64,000 nucleotides of DNA. It comes from Candidatus Woesearchaeota archaeon. GTDB lineage: Archaea > Nanobdellota > Nanobdellia > Woesearchaeales > DSVV01. Position 1 is the stretch's first letter; every line of letters starts with the position of its first letter. The notes below the pieces were generated by a model, which saw only the letters and a program-made list of their open reading frames with translations, was not told the origin of the DNA and did no database searches. Positions 1 through 10,026 of the stretch are shown here, piece after piece. Both the position numbers and the translations under genes were made by a program. The DNA lies in contig JABJHR010000015.1 of NCBI GenBank assembly GCA_018661705.1, positions 67,525-131,524 of the forward strand, read 5' to 3'.

Positions 1-2395
1 TTAATACATTAATCTCTGCCTTTAAACTTAAACCTTTTTCTGATTTATGTTTTCTAACAGCACCTACAATTTCTACTACTTTATCCCCTGTTTCTTCAAC
101 TAAATCATTAACAAGTTTTTCATTGTATTTTGGCCATAATGAATTATGAATAGATTCAATCTCTTTATGTTTGTCATTACTTTTACTTAATCTTGCATTT
201 TCATGGTCTTTCCAATATAATTCAAAAACAGCATCAGTAATATGTGGCATGATTGGTGCAAATAGTTTGTTTACATCTAAAAATGTATGGTACAATGTAA
301 ATTGTGCTGATTTTCTCTTATCTTCTCCTCTTTGTTCAGGATTATATAATCTGTCTTTAACAATCTCTAAATAATTATCACATAACTTTTGCCAAAAGAA
401 TTTTTCAGTCTCTTGCTTTGCTTTTGAATATTCATATTTTTCAAATGTTTCAGTACTTGATTTTATTAGTTTATGTAATTTACATAATAACCATTGATCC
501 ATATACTCTAAGTTTTCAATTTCTATATGGCCTAGTTTATAGTCTTGCAAATGCATGAGTGCAAACTTAGAAGCATTCCATAGTTTGTTAACCATTTTTT
601 TACCAGTTACTAAATCTTTTTCTTGATATGGAAGGTCTTCTCCTAACTTAGAGCCAGCTGCCCAAAATCTTAAACAATCTGCACCATATTGTTCTAGCAC
701 TGGGCGTGGTTCAACAACATTACCAATGCTTTTACTCATCTTTTTACCTTTTGGATCTAATGCCCAGCCTGAAATCATAATGTTTTTCCATGGGACTGTA
801 TTTTTATGTAAATGTGATTTAACAACTGTGTTAAATAACCAAAATGTAATTATATCATGTGCTTGTGGCCTTAAACTCATTGGATATAATTTATCATAAC
901 ATGGTTTTCCTTTCATTAATTCAATTGCTAACATTGGTGTTAATGAAGAAGTTGCCCATGTATCTAAAACATCTTTTTCTGGTCTAAATTTGTCATGACC
1001 ACAGTTTTCATTTGAACATTTTCCTTTTGGTTTGTCTGTTAATGGATCAACTGGTAATTGATCAGGCTCTGCTAATTTAACTGCTTCACATTTTTCACAA
1101 TACCAAACTGGAAATGGAACTCCAAAATGTCTTTGTCTAGAAATACACCAATCCCATTGTAATCCTTCAATCCAATTATTAAATCTATGAACCATAAATG
1201 GTGGGAACCAATTCATTTCTTTTCCCCTTGCTATAAATTCATCTTTTATTTCTAAATATTTAATAAACCATTGCTTGGAGTTTAGAATTTCAATTTCTGT
1301 GCCACATCTTTCATGAACATTTACTGGGTGAGAAATTGGTTTTTCTTTAATTAATAATTCTGCTTCTTTAAGATCTTCAATAACTTGTGCTCTTGCTTCT
1401 TTTATTTTCAATCCCTTATACCTTTCAGCAATCTCACTCATATGCCCGTCTTTAGTAATGCAAATTTTTAATGGCAGATTATGTGCTTTATACCATTCAA
1501 TATCTGTTTGATCTCCAAATGTACAACACATAACAATTCCTGTTCCTTTTTCAGGATCTGCTCTTGGATCAGGTTTTATAGGGACTAAATGATTGTATAA
1601 CGGGACACGTGCTTTTTTACCAAAGAATTTTTTATAACGTTCATCATCTGGGTCTGCAAAAACTGCAGCACACGCACTTAACATTTCAGGTCTTGTTGTA
1701 GCAATTACTAAATCTTCTTCTCCTACGACCTTTTCATCTTCTTTTTCTTCTACTTTGAATATAATATCTACAAATTTGCTGTTAATGTCTTTATCAACTA
1801 ATTCTACTTGAGCAATTGCTGTTTGACATCTAGGACACCACATTGTTGGTGCTTCTTTTTGATATTCTTTTCCATCATTGTAAAGATCAATAAAACTTTG
1901 TTGTGAAATTTTTCTAGAATGGTCATTAATAGTTGAATAATAAATATCCCAATCACAACTCATTCCTAAAATTTTCCAATCTTCAATAAATTCAGGCTTA
2001 ATTCTTTCAATTGTTTCCATACAAAGTTTAATGTATTCTGTTCTATCCATCCTTGCAGATCTAACATTATTTAGTCTTTCTACTAATCTGTCTGTTGGTA
2101 AACCATTATCATCTGTTCCAAATGGATAAAATACGTTTTTCCCAAGCATTCTTTGGAATCTGGCAACAAAATCTTCTTGAGCATAACTAAAAGCATGACC
2201 AATATGCATTTTACCAGAAACTGTTGGTGGTGGTGTGTCTATTGAATAGATTTCCCTATCTGTATCATCAGGATCAAACTTGTATGTTCCTTTATCTAAC
2301 CACTGTTTTTGTAATCTAGGTTCATCTACTTTGAAATTATAATTTTTAGGTTGTTCTTGTGCAGCTTTTTCTTGGTTTTTGTTGTCTTTAGTCAT
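1..2395 (-). CDS. valS: Valyl-tRNA synthetase (3' end runs off window)
   Basis: Manual minus-strand translation from ATG at 2395: MTKDNKNQEK...; HIGH-like PPTVSGKMHIGHAFSYAQEDFVARFQR, KMSKS (KGKKMSKSIGNVVEPRPV), zinc-type CxxC motifs. Open to the window edge; missing from the ORF track because it has no stop. Confidence 0.93.
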   Translation of the reverse strand, partial: MTKDNKNQEKAAQEQPKNYNFKVDEPRLQKQWLDKGTYKFDPDDTDREIYSIDTPPPTVSGKMHIGHAFSYAQEDFVARFQRMLGKNVFYPFGTDDNGLPTDRLVERLNNVRSARMDRTEYIKLCMETIERIKPEFIEDWKILGMSCDWDIYYSTINDHSRKISQQSFIDLYNDGKEYQKEAPTMWCPRCQTAIAQVELVDKDINSKFVDIIFKVEEKEDEKVVGEEDLVIATTRPEMLSACAAVFADPDDERYKKFFGKKARVPLYNHLVPIKPDPRADPEKGTGIVMCCTFGDQTDIEWYKAHNLPLKICITKDGHMSEIAERYKGLKIKEARAQVIEDLKEAELLIKEKPISHPVNVHERCGTEIEILNSKQWFIKYLEIKDEFIARGKEMNWFPPFMVHRFNNWIEGLQWDWCISRQRHFGVPFPVWYCEKCEAVKLAEPDQLPVDPLTDKPKGKCSNENCGHDKFRPEKDVLDTWATSSLTPMLAIELMKGKPCYDKLYPMSLRPQAHDIITFWLFNTVVKSHLHKNTVPWKNIMISGWALDPKGKKMSKSIGNVVEPRPVLEQYGADCLRFWAAGSKLGEDLPYQEKDLVTGKKMVNKLWNASKFALMHLQDYKLGHIEIENLEYMDQWLLCKLHKLIKSSTETFEKYEYSKAKQETEKFFWQKLCDNYLEIVKDRLYNPEQRGEDKRKSAQFTLYHTFLDVNKLFAPIMPHITDAVFELYWKDHENARLSKSNDKHKEIESIHNSLWPKYNEKLVNDLVEETGDKVVEIVGAVRKHKSEKGLSLKAEINVL

Positions 2396-2441
2396 GATTG
2401 TATCAGATATCTTCTAAATATTTATAAATCTTGTTTATTTT

Positions 2442-3233
2442 TTGATGTTTATGGAAGAAAAAATAGAAATTAACAGCGCTGGCTATAAATTAAATGCTAT
2501 TCTAAATATCCCTGAAAAAGCTAATAAAACTGAAAAAATCCCCTTAGTTATAATTTGCCACGGATTTAGGGCCCAAATAATGAGGCCAAGTTATGTTAAT
2601 ATTGCAGCAGGTATTGCTGAGAAAGGTATTGCTTCATTAAGGTTTGATTTTTTTGGTCATGGTGCTAGCCAAGGTAAATTTGAAGATCTAACACCTGAGA
2701 TTGCTTTGCAGAATCTTAAGGATGTTTTTGAGTTTCTAATGTCTAATGATAAATTTGATTTTGTTGATAAGTCTAGGATAGCAGTCTTTGGTAGTAGCTT
2801 TGGTGGTATGATTTCATTATTATTTGCTTCTTCTTTTTATGATAAACTTAAATTTATTATCTTGAAAGCGCCAGTAAGTAATTTTAAGGATTTTTGGAAT
2901 AGTAAATTTGATGTTCAAAAGTGGAAAAATGATGGCTTTATTATGCATTCAAGTTTTAATAAACCTACTTTAAGATTGAATTATAGCTTTTATGAAACTG
3001 GGGCAAGTTTTGATGTGTATAAAATGGCTGAAAAGATAAAATGTGGTGTTTATGTTATTCATGGCACAGGCGATAAAATTGTTCCAATTGAACAGAGTGA
3101 GGAATTAATTGAACATTTACATTCAGAGAAAGAATTAAATATTGTTAAAGGTGCTGATCATTTGTTTTCTGATCCAGAGCATAAAAAATACTTGTTATCA
3201 TGGCTTCTTGATAAGGTTGCTGAAAAGATATAA
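2442..3233 (+). CDS. Alpha/beta hydrolase (serine aminopeptidase/esterase-like)
   Basis: CHGF oxyanion region, nucleophile elbow FGSSFGG, DKIVP..H charge relay. Confidence 0.85.
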   Translation: MMFMEEKIEINSAGYKLNAILNIPEKANKTEKIPLVIICHGFRAQIMRPSYVNIAAGIAEKGIASLRFDFFGHGASQGKFEDLTPEIALQNLKDVFEFLMSNDKFDFVDKSRIAVFGSSFGGMISLLFASSFYDKLKFIILKAPVSNFKDFWNSKFDVQKWKNDGFIMHSSFNKPTLRLNYSFYETGASFDVYKMAEKIKCGVYVIHGTGDKIVPIEQSEELIEHLHSEKELNIVKGADHLFSDPEHKKYLLSWLLDKVAEKI

Positions 3234-3278
3234 TCAACATCAACAAACTTAATAAACAATGCGATATTCCATATTTCT

Positions 3279-4499
3279 ATGAGAAATAATGTAATGGTGC
3301 CTTGGATTAGGAAATATTTACCTAAAACAACTAAGGATATAATTGGTCAATCTAGTTCTATAACGCATATGAAGAATTTCATTAAGAATTTTAAGCAATT
3401 AAAGAAAAAAGCATTGTTAATCTATGGGCCAAGTGGTTCTGGTAAAACATCTTCTGTTTATGCAATCTCTAATGAGATGAACTTAGAGATTCTAGAGGTT
3501 AATGCAAGTGATTTTAGAAATAAAGACCTTATTGATAAAACAATTGGTCAATCTTCAAAACAACAAAGTTTGTTTATGAAAGAGAAATTAATTTTAGTAG
3601 ATGAAGTTGACGGGCTTAGTGGAACAAAAGATAGAGGGGGGATACAAGCAATTGCTAAGATTATTCAAAATACCAGTTTTCCAATTATTTGCACTGCTAC
3701 AAACCCTTATGAACAAAAATTAAGTGGGCTAAGAAGCAAATGTGAACTAGTTGGGCTAAATGAATTAACTTATTTGAATATTTTTGAGAAATTAAAAGAA
3801 ATTTGTGAAAAAGAAAAAGTTAAGTTTGAGGAAATTGATTTAAAATCCTTGTCTAGAAGGGCAGCAGGTGATTTAAGAGCTGCAATTAATGATTTACAAA
3901 GTCTTGTTAGTGATGGTGAACTAAAAAAAGAAGATGTTCGAGAACTAAGTGAGAGAGATAAAACAGAAACAATCATTGATGCACTTGTTCGTGTGTTTAA
4001 AATTAAAGATGCAAAGGTTGCTTCAGCTGCGTTTGATAATGTTGATGAAGATTTTGATCAACGTTTTTTATGGCTAGATGCAAATTTGCCTAAAGAATAT
4101 ACTAGGCCAGAAGATTTAGTAAGGGCATATGATGCATTAAGTAAAGCAGATGTTTATAGGGGTAGGATTAGAAGATGGCAACACTGGAGATTTTTAGTTT
4201 ATGTTAATTGTTTGTTAACTGCAGGTGTTGCAACTGCTAAAGATGGAAAATATAAAGAATTTGTTAAGTATGCCCCAACTATGAGATTATTAAAGATTTG
4301 GCAAGCTAACATGAAATATCAGAAAAGGAAAGCAATTGCAGCTAAAATAGCAGAGAAAACACATTCATCTGTTAAGGATGCTATTAAGAATACATTACCT
4401 TATATGCAAGTAATGATGCAAAAGGATAAGGGAATGAAAACTAATTTAGCAGAATTCTTTGATTTAGATAAGGAAGAAGTGGCTTGGATGGTTAAGTAA
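3279..4499 (+). CDS. rfcL: Replication factor C large subunit (AAA+ clamp loader)
   Basis: Walker A GPSGSGKTS, Walker B LILVDEVDG, sensor CTATNPYE; RFC boxes. Confidence 0.92.
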   Translation: MRNNVMVPWIRKYLPKTTKDIIGQSSSITHMKNFIKNFKQLKKKALLIYGPSGSGKTSSVYAISNEMNLEILEVNASDFRNKDLIDKTIGQSSKQQSLFMKEKLILVDEVDGLSGTKDRGGIQAIAKIIQNTSFPIICTATNPYEQKLSGLRSKCELVGLNELTYLNIFEKLKEICEKEKVKFEEIDLKSLSRRAAGDLRAAINDLQSLVSDGELKKEDVRELSERDKTETIIDALVRVFKIKDAKVASAAFDNVDEDFDQRFLWLDANLPKEYTRPEDLVRAYDALSKADVYRGRIRRWQHWRFLVYVNCLLTAGVATAKDGKYKEFVKYAPTMRLLKIWQANMKYQKRKAIAAKIAEKTHSSVKDAIKNTLPYMQVMMQKDKGMKTNLAEFFDLDKEEVAWMVK

Positions 4500-4639
4500 A
4501 GTAAGAAGTTTGAAGTAATAAGTGGGAAGTGGGTTGGCTGTTGTTTGGTTGTGCGTTTGTGTGTATAAATCTAACATTTTCTTTTAAAAATGTAAAATAA
4601 TTTACATTAGGGTTATATAATAACTGTGTCTATAGTATA

Positions 4640-4653
4640 TGTATCCTAGATAG
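4640..4653 (+). promoter_or_regulatory. 14-nt motif TGTATCCTAGATAG upstream of orphan gene 4708-5172
   Basis: Exact match to the motif upstream of lysW. Confidence 0.5.
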
Positions 4654-4707
4654 AAGAGGCTATATTAAAGAGATCATAGTTAATGAAGAAGAACGGAGGA
4701 TAGAAAA

Positions 4708-5172
4708 ATGGATGTTCATAAAATTCCAAGAGGAACTTCAGAAGGTGGTGCTGCTTTACATGAGGGCGATGATGTTGGATATATTGGTCCTTTACCAGAA
4801 GTAGGAACTTATGGTTGTTTAGTAAGGGTCCAAACTGATGAAGGAACTACTTATGCATATAAAACAATTTCACTTGAAGGCGAAGTTGCATTAGATGTTG
4901 CAAATGGCGGTTTACCTGAAACAGTAAGAAAAGCTCTTGAAGGAGATCTAGTTCCAGGTACTGGATTGTACATGAAACTTGGTTCTGGTGATGGATTACA
5001 TGCTGATCATTTAAAATATACTGCAAGGCATCTTAATAATGGTGGTGCACGTTCAGATACAGAAGTTGATGCTATGTTTAGAACTGCAAGGGATCCAATT
5101 GATGCTGTTGTAGCTTTAACATCAACTACTAGAGAATCAAAGTTATATGGGACAACTGTATGTAACTTTTAA
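4708..5172 (+). CDS. Orphan hypothetical protein (154 aa)
   Basis: Complete ORF, GGAGG about 14 nt upstream, TATA-like TTATATAA; no family recognised. Confidence 0.7.
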   Translation: MDVHKIPRGTSEGGAALHEGDDVGYIGPLPEVGTYGCLVRVQTDEGTTYAYKTISLEGEVALDVANGGLPETVRKALEGDLVPGTGLYMKLGSGDGLHADHLKYTARHLNNGGARSDTEVDAMFRTARDPIDAVVALTSTTRESKLYGTTVCNF

Positions 5173-5209
5173 CCATTATCACCTCTTTTTTCTTTTTTTA
5201 ATTTTATAA

Positions 5210-6409
5210 CTAATTATAACTTAAAACTTTAACAATTTTCTCAATAACAATATCCAATTCTTCATTACTAATAGTTAAAGGTGGTAGTAATCTTAAGACT
5301 GTTGGGCCTGCCGGCATGCAAACTATTCCATCATCCATTAAGTTTAAGATGTGTGGTTGAGATTTTTCTTTTAATTCTATACCTATCATTAAGCCAAGCT
5401 GTCTTATCTCTCTGATTTTAGTTATGCCGGCTTCTTCTATTTGTTTATTGAAATTTTCAACAAAGTAATTACCTTTTTCCTCTGCTTGTTTTGCTAGATC
5501 TTCTTCTAACATAAACTTAATTGCAGCATTTGCTGCAGCACAAGCTAAAGGATTGCCACCAAAAGTTGTTCCATGTCTACCTAAAGGAATTTCTACTTTA
5601 TCAGAACATAAAACAGCACCCATTGGAAAACCACCGGCTATTGATTTTGCTAAACACATTATGTCTGGTTGTAAATTAAAGTTTTCACAAGCAAACATCT
5701 TACCAGTTCTACAAAAACCTGTTTGTACTTCATCAATTATTAGCAAAATATTATTTTCATCGCAGAGTTTTCTAACTTCTGCAAAATACTCCTCGGTACC
5801 AATATTAACTCCGCCTTCACCTTGAATAACTTCTAGGATAATGCCTGCTGTTTTTCCATTGCTTTCTTCTACTCTCTGTCTTAACTTTTCAATGTTATTG
5901 AAAGGAACAAAACTAAAGCCAGGAACTAAAGGTTGGAAATCTTTTCTATACTTTGGATTAAATGTGGCACTTAATGCTCCCATACTTCTGCCATGGAAAC
6001 TACGCATTGCACAAATAAATTCAGTTTTCTCTTCTCCAAATTTAGTTTTAGCAGTGAATCTAGTAAACTTAAGTGCAGCTTCAACTGCTTCTGTCCCTGA
6101 ATTACATAAAAATGCTTTTGTTAAATTAGCAGGGGCTATATTTATTAATTTCTCAAGCAATAATGCTCTTGTATCATTATAAAAAACACCTGTGCACGTT
6201 ATTAACTTGCTGGCTTGTTCATTAATTGCTGCAATAACTTTTTCATTACAATGGCCAATGTTTGCAGACCCATGACCGCCAACGCAATCAATAAATTCTC
6301 TTCCTTCATTATCCCAAATTTTAGCATTCTTACCTTTAACAATAACTAAATCTCTCTTAGGATAAACATCAAATTCATATTTTGTTTCTAATTCTTTGTA
6401 TTTTGTCAT
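5210..6409 (-). CDS. lysJ: LysW-gamma-L-lysine/acetylornithine aminotransferase, class III PLP
   Basis: PLP Lys region IIDEVQTGFCRTGKMFACENFNLQPDIMCLAKSIAGGFPMGAV; lies in the LysW cluster. Confidence 0.88.
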   Translation of the reverse strand: MTKYKELETKYEFDVYPKRDLVIVKGKNAKIWDNEGREFIDCVGGHGSANIGHCNEKVIAAINEQASKLITCTGVFYNDTRALLLEKLINIAPANLTKAFLCNSGTEAVEAALKFTRFTAKTKFGEEKTEFICAMRSFHGRSMGALSATFNPKYRKDFQPLVPGFSFVPFNNIEKLRQRVEESNGKTAGIILEVIQGEGGVNIGTEEYFAEVRKLCDENNILLIIDEVQTGFCRTGKMFACENFNLQPDIMCLAKSIAGGFPMGAVLCSDKVEIPLGRHGTTFGGNPLACAAANAAIKFMLEEDLAKQAEEKGNYFVENFNKQIEEAGITKIREIRQLGLMIGIELKEKSQPHILNLMDDGIVCMPAGPTVLRLLPPLTISNEELDIVIEKIVKVLSYN

Positions 6410-6453
6410 TTTGTTACCTTCTTTTCTTTTTTTATGTTGTTTAAGATGAATTC

Positions 6454-6550
6454 AATAACAATAATCTTGACGGCGCTCACGGACTTTTGCTGCGCAAAAA
6501 TCCTATTCACCTCACTTTGTTCGGTTCATCAGCGCGTCATTATTGTTATT
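6454..6550 (-). ncRNA. Structured intergenic element, copy 1 (three-way-junction family)
   Basis: Perfect 12-bp outer stem AATAACAATAAT/ATTATTGTTATT; minus-strand core GACGCGCUGAUGA-ACC..GGU-GAAUA-GGA..UCC-GUG-AGCGCCGUC. Confidence 0.65.
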
Positions 6551-6571
6551 TAGTTTTTTCTTTTTGTGTGT

Positions 6572-7372
6572 CTATGAAATAATTGTACCTTTTCCACTCA
6601 AAGCATCTTTAATTGGATGTTCTGTTCTTCCATCACTTATTATTACTATGCTAGCACCGTCTTCAAACAATTTTCTTAATGCTAACATCTTTCTTTTCAT
6701 TCTACCTTCTACTTGTTCTTCTCTTTCTGCTAATTCTTGTCTTGACATTTTACTAACAAGTGTACTTGGATCATCTTTATTTTCTAAATAACCAGGTGCT
6801 TCAATTAATTGTATGATTTTGTCAGCGTGAAATGTTGCCTCTAACACATTAATGATATCATCATTCTCTGAGTTAATTGCAAAATTGTTTTCATCAATAA
6901 TTGGAATGCACAAAACAGGAGTATATCCATTATTTAACAATAAATCTAACAATTCTTTGTTAATTTCCTTAGGTTTTCCTGAAAAATCTCTGAGCAACAT
7001 TAACTTTTCTCCTTGCTTTGTTTTTATTCCTCGATTTCTTCTACCTTGGATTGCTTTTCCATCTATTCCTGATAAACCAACTGCATTAATTCCATTTTGT
7101 TGGCATAATTCTACTATTCTTTTATTTCTTAAGCCAGCATAAGCCATCATTTGCAAATCTATTAGTTTCTCGTCTGAAAATACACTAGAATAACCAGAGA
7201 CAGATTTAATTATTCTTTTTTCTACTCCCAACTCAGTAGCTAACTGGTCACGAGCAGCGTTTGCTCCATGGACTATGATAAACTGTTCTCCATTATTTTT
7301 TAATTCAACAAGATCTGCAATAACCCCTTGTGTGTTTATTCCAGCTCCTCCTCCAATTTTTATTATTAACAT
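6572..7372 (-). CDS. lysZ: LysW-aminoadipate/glutamate kinase (acetylglutamate kinase family)
   Basis: MLIIKIGGG start, IVHGANA, VGLSGIDG, ISDGRTEHPIKDAL; cluster context. Confidence 0.88.
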   Translation of the reverse strand: MLIIKIGGGAGINTQGVIADLVELKNNGEQFIIVHGANAARDQLATELGVEKRIIKSVSGYSSVFSDEKLIDLQMMAYAGLRNKRIVELCQQNGINAVGLSGIDGKAIQGRRNRGIKTKQGEKLMLLRDFSGKPKEINKELLDLLLNNGYTPVLCIPIIDENNFAINSENDDIINVLEATFHADKIIQLIEAPGYLENKDDPSTLVSKMSRQELAEREEQVEGRMKRKMLALRKLFEDGASIVIISDGRTEHPIKDALSGKGTIIS

Positions 7373-7388
7373 TTTTCTTTTCTCCTTT

Positions 7389-8039
7389 TCAAAATTGTTT
7401 TATTGTATTGTTTTCTATCTTTGTCCATCCTTCTTCGTTTTGGTATGAGTCTGAACAAATAATAATCCCATTTTCATTTTCTTTGTAATGCATTGTAAAA
7501 TAATCTTCATCTTCATTAAACATTGTGCTGAGATAAATATTATTTGTTTCTTTATCAACAATAATTATATTCATTGACTTAATATATCTTGATCTATTTT
7601 TAATTATTTCAACACTTTTTTGTAATGCTTCTAACATATTTGCAGCACTACCTTGTTCCATTCTTCTAATAAAGTTAAATATTTTCTCTGCTCCAATTCT
7701 TCCTTCTACATTTAATTTAACTCCATGCAATTCTCCATTAAATATGAAAATATACTTGTCGTCTTCAAATGGCATATTATTCTCTATTACAATGCCTTCA
7801 TCTTTGAAAGCACTTCTTGCATGACCAATTAAAAGATTAGTTGTGTTAAATTGTTCAAGGTTGTCTTCCCAAATTGGTTGAATGTTTCTGTATGTATTCC
7901 ACTTCCCATTGTTTAAATAACTACAACCCCATCCGTGGCCTTGAAATTCTTTACTGTTTTTTGAAATATCAGCAAAGCTAGACAAATGTTTGCTAATTTT
8001 AAATTCATTCTCTGTTCTTACTAACAATAATCTACACAT
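7389..8039 (-). CDS. Class II glutamine amidotransferase-like Ntn hydrolase (N-terminal Cys2)
   Basis: MCRLLLVRT start (catalytic Cys2), GHGWGCSY, LLIGHARSA, FIFNGELHGV: GATase-II signatures; sits between lysY and lysZ. Confidence 0.85.
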   Translation of the reverse strand: MCRLLLVRTENEFKISKHLSSFADISKNSKEFQGHGWGCSYLNNGKWNTYRNIQPIWEDNLEQFNTTNLLIGHARSAFKDEGIVIENNMPFEDDKYIFIFNGELHGVKLNVEGRIGAEKIFNFIRRMEQGSAANMLEALQKSVEIIKNRSRYIKSMNIIIVDKETNNIYLSTMFNEDEDYFTMHYKENENGIIICSDSYQNEEGWTKIENNTIKQF

Positions 8040-8054
8040 TTTTACCTTAACCTT

Positions 8055-9092
8055 TTATATTGGATGTAATCCTGTAAATCCTAGTCCTGCTGTTTCCTCA
8101 AAACCATTTGCAACATTCATTGCATGAACAGCCTGACCTGCTGCTCCTTTCATTAAATTATCAATTGCTCCAATTACAACTAATCTTCTTGTGTTTGGAT
8201 CTAATTCAAACCCAATATCACAAAAGTTTGTTCCTGCAAGTATTTTAGGTTCTGGATATCTGTAAATACCGCTTCTTTCCTTTACAATTCTAATGAATGG
8301 TTCTTCTCCATATTCTTTCCTGTAAGTTTTCCAAACATCTAACTCTGTTACACCTTCTTTTAGGAAAACATGGGCAGTCATTAAAATACCACGAACCATT
8401 TCAATTGTAGTTGCAGAAAATTCAATTGGATTACCAAGCTCTTGTATCATCTCCGCAGTATGTCTATGTCGTGTTGGTTTATATGAACGAACACAACCAC
8501 TTCTTTCTGGGTGGTGAGAAGCATCACTAGCTTTATTGCCTGCTTCTGAACTTCCACATTTAGCTTCTGCAATTACTGGCTTGCTTAGATCAACTAAATC
8601 ATTTTTGAATAAAGGCCATAATGGTAATATTGTAGATGTAGCATTACAACCGGCACTACTAATTAATTTAGCGCTTTTCATTTCTTCTCTGTGCAACTCC
8701 ACTATACCATATACAAATTCATTCAGTAATTCAGGATTTGGATGTTCTAAATCATACCATCTTTTGTAATCTTCTGCTGTCTTTAATCTAAAATCTCCTG
8801 AAAGATCAATTATTCTATCTGCAAGAGCTCTGAAGTTTTCAATATTGTTCATTAACTTTGCATGTGGTAATGCTGTAAACAATAAATCTACTTTTTCAAG
8901 ATCATTAACACTACTAAATTTAAGAGTTGTTTGCTTTCTTAAATTAGGATGTACAATAGTAACTGGTTTTCCTGCAAACCTTTCTGAAGTTACTTGGTGT
9001 AATTCTACATTTGGGTGTTGAAGCAATAATCTAAGTAAATCTCCACCTGCATAACCACTTGCCCCTACTATGCTAACTTTTATTTTATTCAT
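8055..9092 (-). CDS. lysY: LysW-aminoadipyl/glutamyl-6-phosphate reductase (ArgC family)
   Basis: [31 protein letters not shown] active-site Cys, HRHTAEM. ORF track starts at 9122; the start at 9092 ([11 protein letters not shown]) is more likely. Confidence 0.9.
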   Translation of the reverse strand: MNKIKVSIVGASGYAGGDLLRLLLQHPNVELHQVTSERFAGKPVTIVHPNLRKQTTLKFSSVNDLEKVDLLFTALPHAKLMNNIENFRALADRIIDLSGDFRLKTAEDYKRWYDLEHPNPELLNEFVYGIVELHREEMKSAKLISSAGCNATSTILPLWPLFKNDLVDLSKPVIAEAKCGSSEAGNKASDASHHPERSGCVRSYKPTRHRHTAEMIQELGNPIEFSATTIEMVRGILMTAHVFLKEGVTELDVWKTYRKEYGEEPFIRIVKERSGIYRYPEPKILAGTNFCDIGFELDPNTRRLVVIGAIDNLMKGAAGQAVHAMNVANGFEETAGLGFTGLHPI

Positions 9093-9975
9093 TTTGTTCA
9101 CCTGAATTATTTGATTTTGCAACAGCTAAAACATAATCAACAACTTTTTCTGGAATGTTAACTCCTGTTGTTTCAATGCTGTTTTTGAATTCCATTGTAT
9201 AGTTAACTTCATTAACTGATAATCCCTCTGCTGTTTCAAATAAATCAATTGCTACAATACAATCTTTTCCATTACTTACAGCTCTTGCTGCATCAATTGA
9301 AATTTTTGCAAGCTCTGGAGTTACTGGACAATTTTCTGCTTCCCCACCTCTTGAAGTATTAGTTATCCAATGTTTTGATGATCTATAAATTGCTGCAATA
9401 CATTTATTTCCAACAACAAAACTTCTAATGTCTCTTCCTTTCTTCTTGTCAATGTACTCTTGAATGTAAAATATTGAGTGGTGATAACTACCTAAAACTT
9501 GTTTGTGCTCAAGGATTGCTTCTGCTGCTTCTCTATCATTAATTTTTGAAATTAACCTTCCCCATGAACCTACTGCAGGCTTAACAACACAAGGATACCC
9601 TAATCTTTCAATTGCTTCTAATGCAGATTCTGGTGTAAAAGCAATAAAACATTTTGGTGTTGGTACTCCTGCTCTGATTAATGCAGATGTTGTTAAAAAT
9701 TTACTACCACAAACATCTCCAACTTCATAACTATTCAATGTTTTAACGCCGTGGTCATTATATATCTTTAAAGCATGTAATGCTCGTGAATGATTAATGC
9801 ATCTTTCTATTACAATGTCATAATCAAAATTATTTTCATGTAACTCAAAAACTAATTCTCGATCATCTATCATAATTAATTCAACATCTTCTCTGCTTCT
9901 AAATTCATCTATCAAAAGTTTTTCATCTTTTCTGATTAGTGAATGTAAAAATCCTACTCTTATTTTATTACTCAT
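9085..9975 (-). CDS. lysX: LysW ligase (ATP-grasp, LysX/ArgX family)
   Basis: ATP-grasp features [23 protein letters not shown]-terminal [22 protein letters not shown]. Confidence 0.9.
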   Translation of the reverse strand: MSNKIRVGFLHSLIRKDEKLLIDEFRSREDVELIMIDDRELVFELHENNFDYDIVIERCINHSRALHALKIYNDHGVKTLNSYEVGDVCGSKFLTTSALIRAGVPTPKCFIAFTPESALEAIERLGYPCVVKPAVGSWGRLISKINDREAAEAILEHKQVLGSYHHSIFYIQEYIDKKKGRDIRSFVVGNKCIAAIYRSSKHWITNTSRGGEAENCPVTPELAKISIDAARAVSNGKDCIVAIDLFETAEGLSVNEVNYTMEFKNSIETTGVNIPEKVVDYVLAVAKSNNSGEQNE

Positions 9976-10026
9976 TTTTGTTTCCTCCCAATCTTATGTC
10001 TTTGTTAATTTTATTATTTATTTTAT

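Noticed and set aside
171-374. ORF 67 aa on plus strand
   Set aside because: Antisense to valS.
5553-6182. Antisense ORFs in the lys cluster (5553-5825, 5841-6182, 6543-6791, 6852-7142, 8536-8769, 9503-9730 and similar)
   Set aside because: Shadow ORFs opposite strongly supported enzyme genes.
6454-6550. Calling the element a canonical hammerhead ribozyme
   Set aside because: CUGAUGA...GAA is present in copy 1, but the extra residues (GAAUA, GUG) and GGCGA/GAGUA in copies 3, 4 and 6 contradict the required core.
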